A DNA stretch of 64,000 nt from Gammaproteobacteria bacterium. Its GTDB lineage: Bacteria > Pseudomonadota > Gammaproteobacteria > Pseudomonadales > Azotimanducaceae. Of this stretch, positions 63,068 to 64,000 are shown one piece after another. The translations under genes and the position numbers were made by a program. The stretch spans positions 897,721-961,720 of the forward strand of contig JAPOXV010000026.1 of NCBI GenBank assembly GCA_026706935.1. The letters are read 5' to 3'. The notes beneath the pieces are model-generated. The model ran no database searches and had not been told where the DNA came from. It saw nothing but the letters and a program-made list of their open reading frames with translations. Each line of letters opens with the position of its first letter. The stretch's first letter is position 1.

Positions 63068-63433
63068 GTGTCGTATATCGACGGATTCATTATTGCGGTG
63101 CCGACCGCGAACAAAGAGAAATACATTCAGCACGCATTTCACATAAATCCGCTATTTAAAGAACTAGGCGCTACACGGACGATGGAGTGTTGGAGTGACG
63201 ACATCTCTGACGGGACGTTGACGGATTTTCGTAAAGCCGTAAAGGCCAAGGACGACGAATCGATCGTATTCGCGTGGTTTGAGTGGCCAGATAAAGCGAC
63301 GCGCGACAGAGGCGTCGCCAGGATGCACGAATTGGCACAGACGGACGAACGGTTCGACGAGTCGAGATTTCCCGTTCCGTTTGACGGCAGTCGCATGATC
63401 TTCGGCGGATTTGAGACCATCGTCGAAATTTGA
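63068..63433 (+). CDS. DUF1428 protein (YbaA-like)
   Basis: A 121-residue protein of the DUF1428 family with a ferredoxin-like dimeric alpha/beta barrel fold. YIDGFIIAVPTANKEKYIQH at the start, GATRTMECWSDDI (about 34), FAWFEWPDKATRD (about 68) and PFDGSRMIFGGFE near the end are characteristic. Function unknown; related domains bind small ligands. Start at GTG 63068. It stands alone between divergent and convergent neighbours. Confidence 0.88.
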   Translation: MSYIDGFIIAVPTANKEKYIQHAFHINPLFKELGATRTMECWSDDISDGTLTDFRKAVKAKDDESIVFAWFEWPDKATRDRGVARMHELAQTDERFDESRFPVPFDGSRMIFGGFETIVEI

Positions 63434-63620
63434 TTTGACTAGCTCTTGATTCCTGACGTAGGTTGAGAGCGCCGGGACTCAATTCGATGCTATCCCGAGC
63501 AAATGGACGTAATTAAGCCCGAGATTAGAGATTTGATATTTGAAAGTAGCGACTGGGTTGGTTCGCATTCGCTCACAAAACGATCGTCCCTTGACGGTAC
63601 GACTCGATGTCGGCGTTGCG

Positions 63621-64000
63621 TCAACCAAACCGCGGGTCGATGAGCGCCCCGATGAACTTGGCCGCCCTCGCGAAGTCTGGCCCGTCTTCTTCGTAGCCGT
63701 TGAACTCGAACTGAGAGCACAGCCGGGCGAATCGTTCGCCGTTGCGTTCGATCATCTCGGGCGTGACGTTTTCCTTGATCCGTTCCTGACGGGTGATGTA
63801 ATTTCGGGCCATGAATACCGCCAGGTTCAAACGCACACCGGGGGCCTCGCGCTTAAACGCGCCGTGCCAGGTGTTGCCGTGATAGACGATGGCAGACCCG
63901 ATAGGCACCTCGACAGGAACTACAAATGGATTGGTATGGGGATTTCCTTCATCGGAGGTTGGGTTACGACCGAGTCGGTGCGTGCCAGGAATGATCGCTA
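63621..64000 (-). CDS. Phytanoyl-CoA dioxygenase-family protein, C-terminal part
   Basis: The minus-strand frame is open to the right edge, so the 5' part is missing; the apparent start at 63908 is internal. About 125 residues are visible. IIPGTHRLGRNP near the edge and YHGNTWHGAF (distal iron-binding His, then an Arg in GVRLNLAVF that could hold 2-oxoglutarate) are typical of PhyH-type Fe(II)/2-oxoglutarate oxygenases. Substrate unknown. The first His-x-Asp pair of the metal site would lie beyond the window. Confidence 0.85.
   Translation of the reverse strand, partial: AIIPGTHRLGRNPTSDEGNPHTNPFVVPVEVPIGSAIVYHGNTWHGAFKREAPGVRLNLAVFMARNYITRQERIKENVTPEMIERNGERFARLCSQFEFNGYEEDGPDFARAAKFIGALIDPRFG

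Overview
The window reads as chromosomal DNA of a Gram-negative bacterium, most likely a marine-type gammaproteobacterium. Evidence: an exonuclease I gene (sbcB, a mainly gammaproteobacterial protein), a TonB-dependent receptor preceded by a near-consensus Fur box, a three-gene pntA-pntAB-pntB transhydrogenase set, lipoprotein and outer-membrane transport genes, and base composition near 50% GC. Genes are densely packed, with many 4-bp start/stop overlaps. No phage, CRISPR array, rRNA or intact insertion sequence was seen; there is one tRNA gene, Gly(CCC). The genus cannot be assigned from sequence alone.

Layout. 0-6 kb: the 3' part of an M16 zinc-protease-like gene, two tiny tandem PQQ-type beta-propeller-repeat genes, a metallophosphoesterase and a rifampin-phosphotransferase-like PEP-utilising enzyme. 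6-10.3 kb: a heterodimeric ABC exporter pair (pair A). 10.4-14.8 kb: an unknown protein, the Fur-box TonB receptor and a CmcJ/NvfI-like oxygenase. 14.8-17.7 kb: a biotin-carrier / crotonase / carboxyltransferase / small membrane protein operon. 17.8-21.1 kb: a purC, SDR and metZ-like transsulfuration operon. 21.1-23.6 kb: a small lower-GC accessory block flanked by a diverged duplication of the metZ-Nudix junction. 23.6-32.8 kb: a long minus-strand run carrying Nudix, AttH-like lipoprotein, FtsX-type permease, LolD-like ATPase, a second Nudix, a quaternary-amine-type ABC importer and sbcB. 32.8-37.4 kb: SLC13 transporter, acyltransferase, LLM oxidoreductase, a coiled-coil membrane protein and a PuuD-like membrane protein. 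37.7-43.2 kb: the RND-ABC fusion and its ABC-2 permease. 43.2-45.6 kb: zinc alcohol dehydrogenase, tRNA-Gly and a membrane-anchored amidohydrolase. 45.6-51.5 kb: a form II-type Cox molybdenum hydroxylase operon with CoxG, a quinone oxidoreductase and a nitroreductase. 51.9-56.3 kb: an MFS/GPH transporter and proton-translocating transhydrogenase. 56.8-64 kb: an AAA/DUF4143 ATPase with a palindromic upstream region, ABC exporter pair B (paralogous to pair A), a double-GFA protein, a DUF1428 protein and a partial phytanoyl-CoA dioxygenase.

The most unusual object is the 1592-residue protein at 37687-42465. A complete 12-helix RND permease is joined in one reading frame to extra membrane helices and an ABC ATPase. 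The first strand of the ATPase is separated from its Walker A by a further membrane block. The gene is translationally coupled (GTGA overlap) to an ABC-2 permease. This suggests a hybrid envelope transporter that uses both ion-motive force and ATP; substrate and outer-membrane partners are unknown. Secondary points of interest are the junction duplication around the accessory block, the two paralogous ABC exporter pairs with LSVGQ/LSAGQ signatures, the substrate-binding-protein-first importer fusion and the split PQQ-repeat gene pair.
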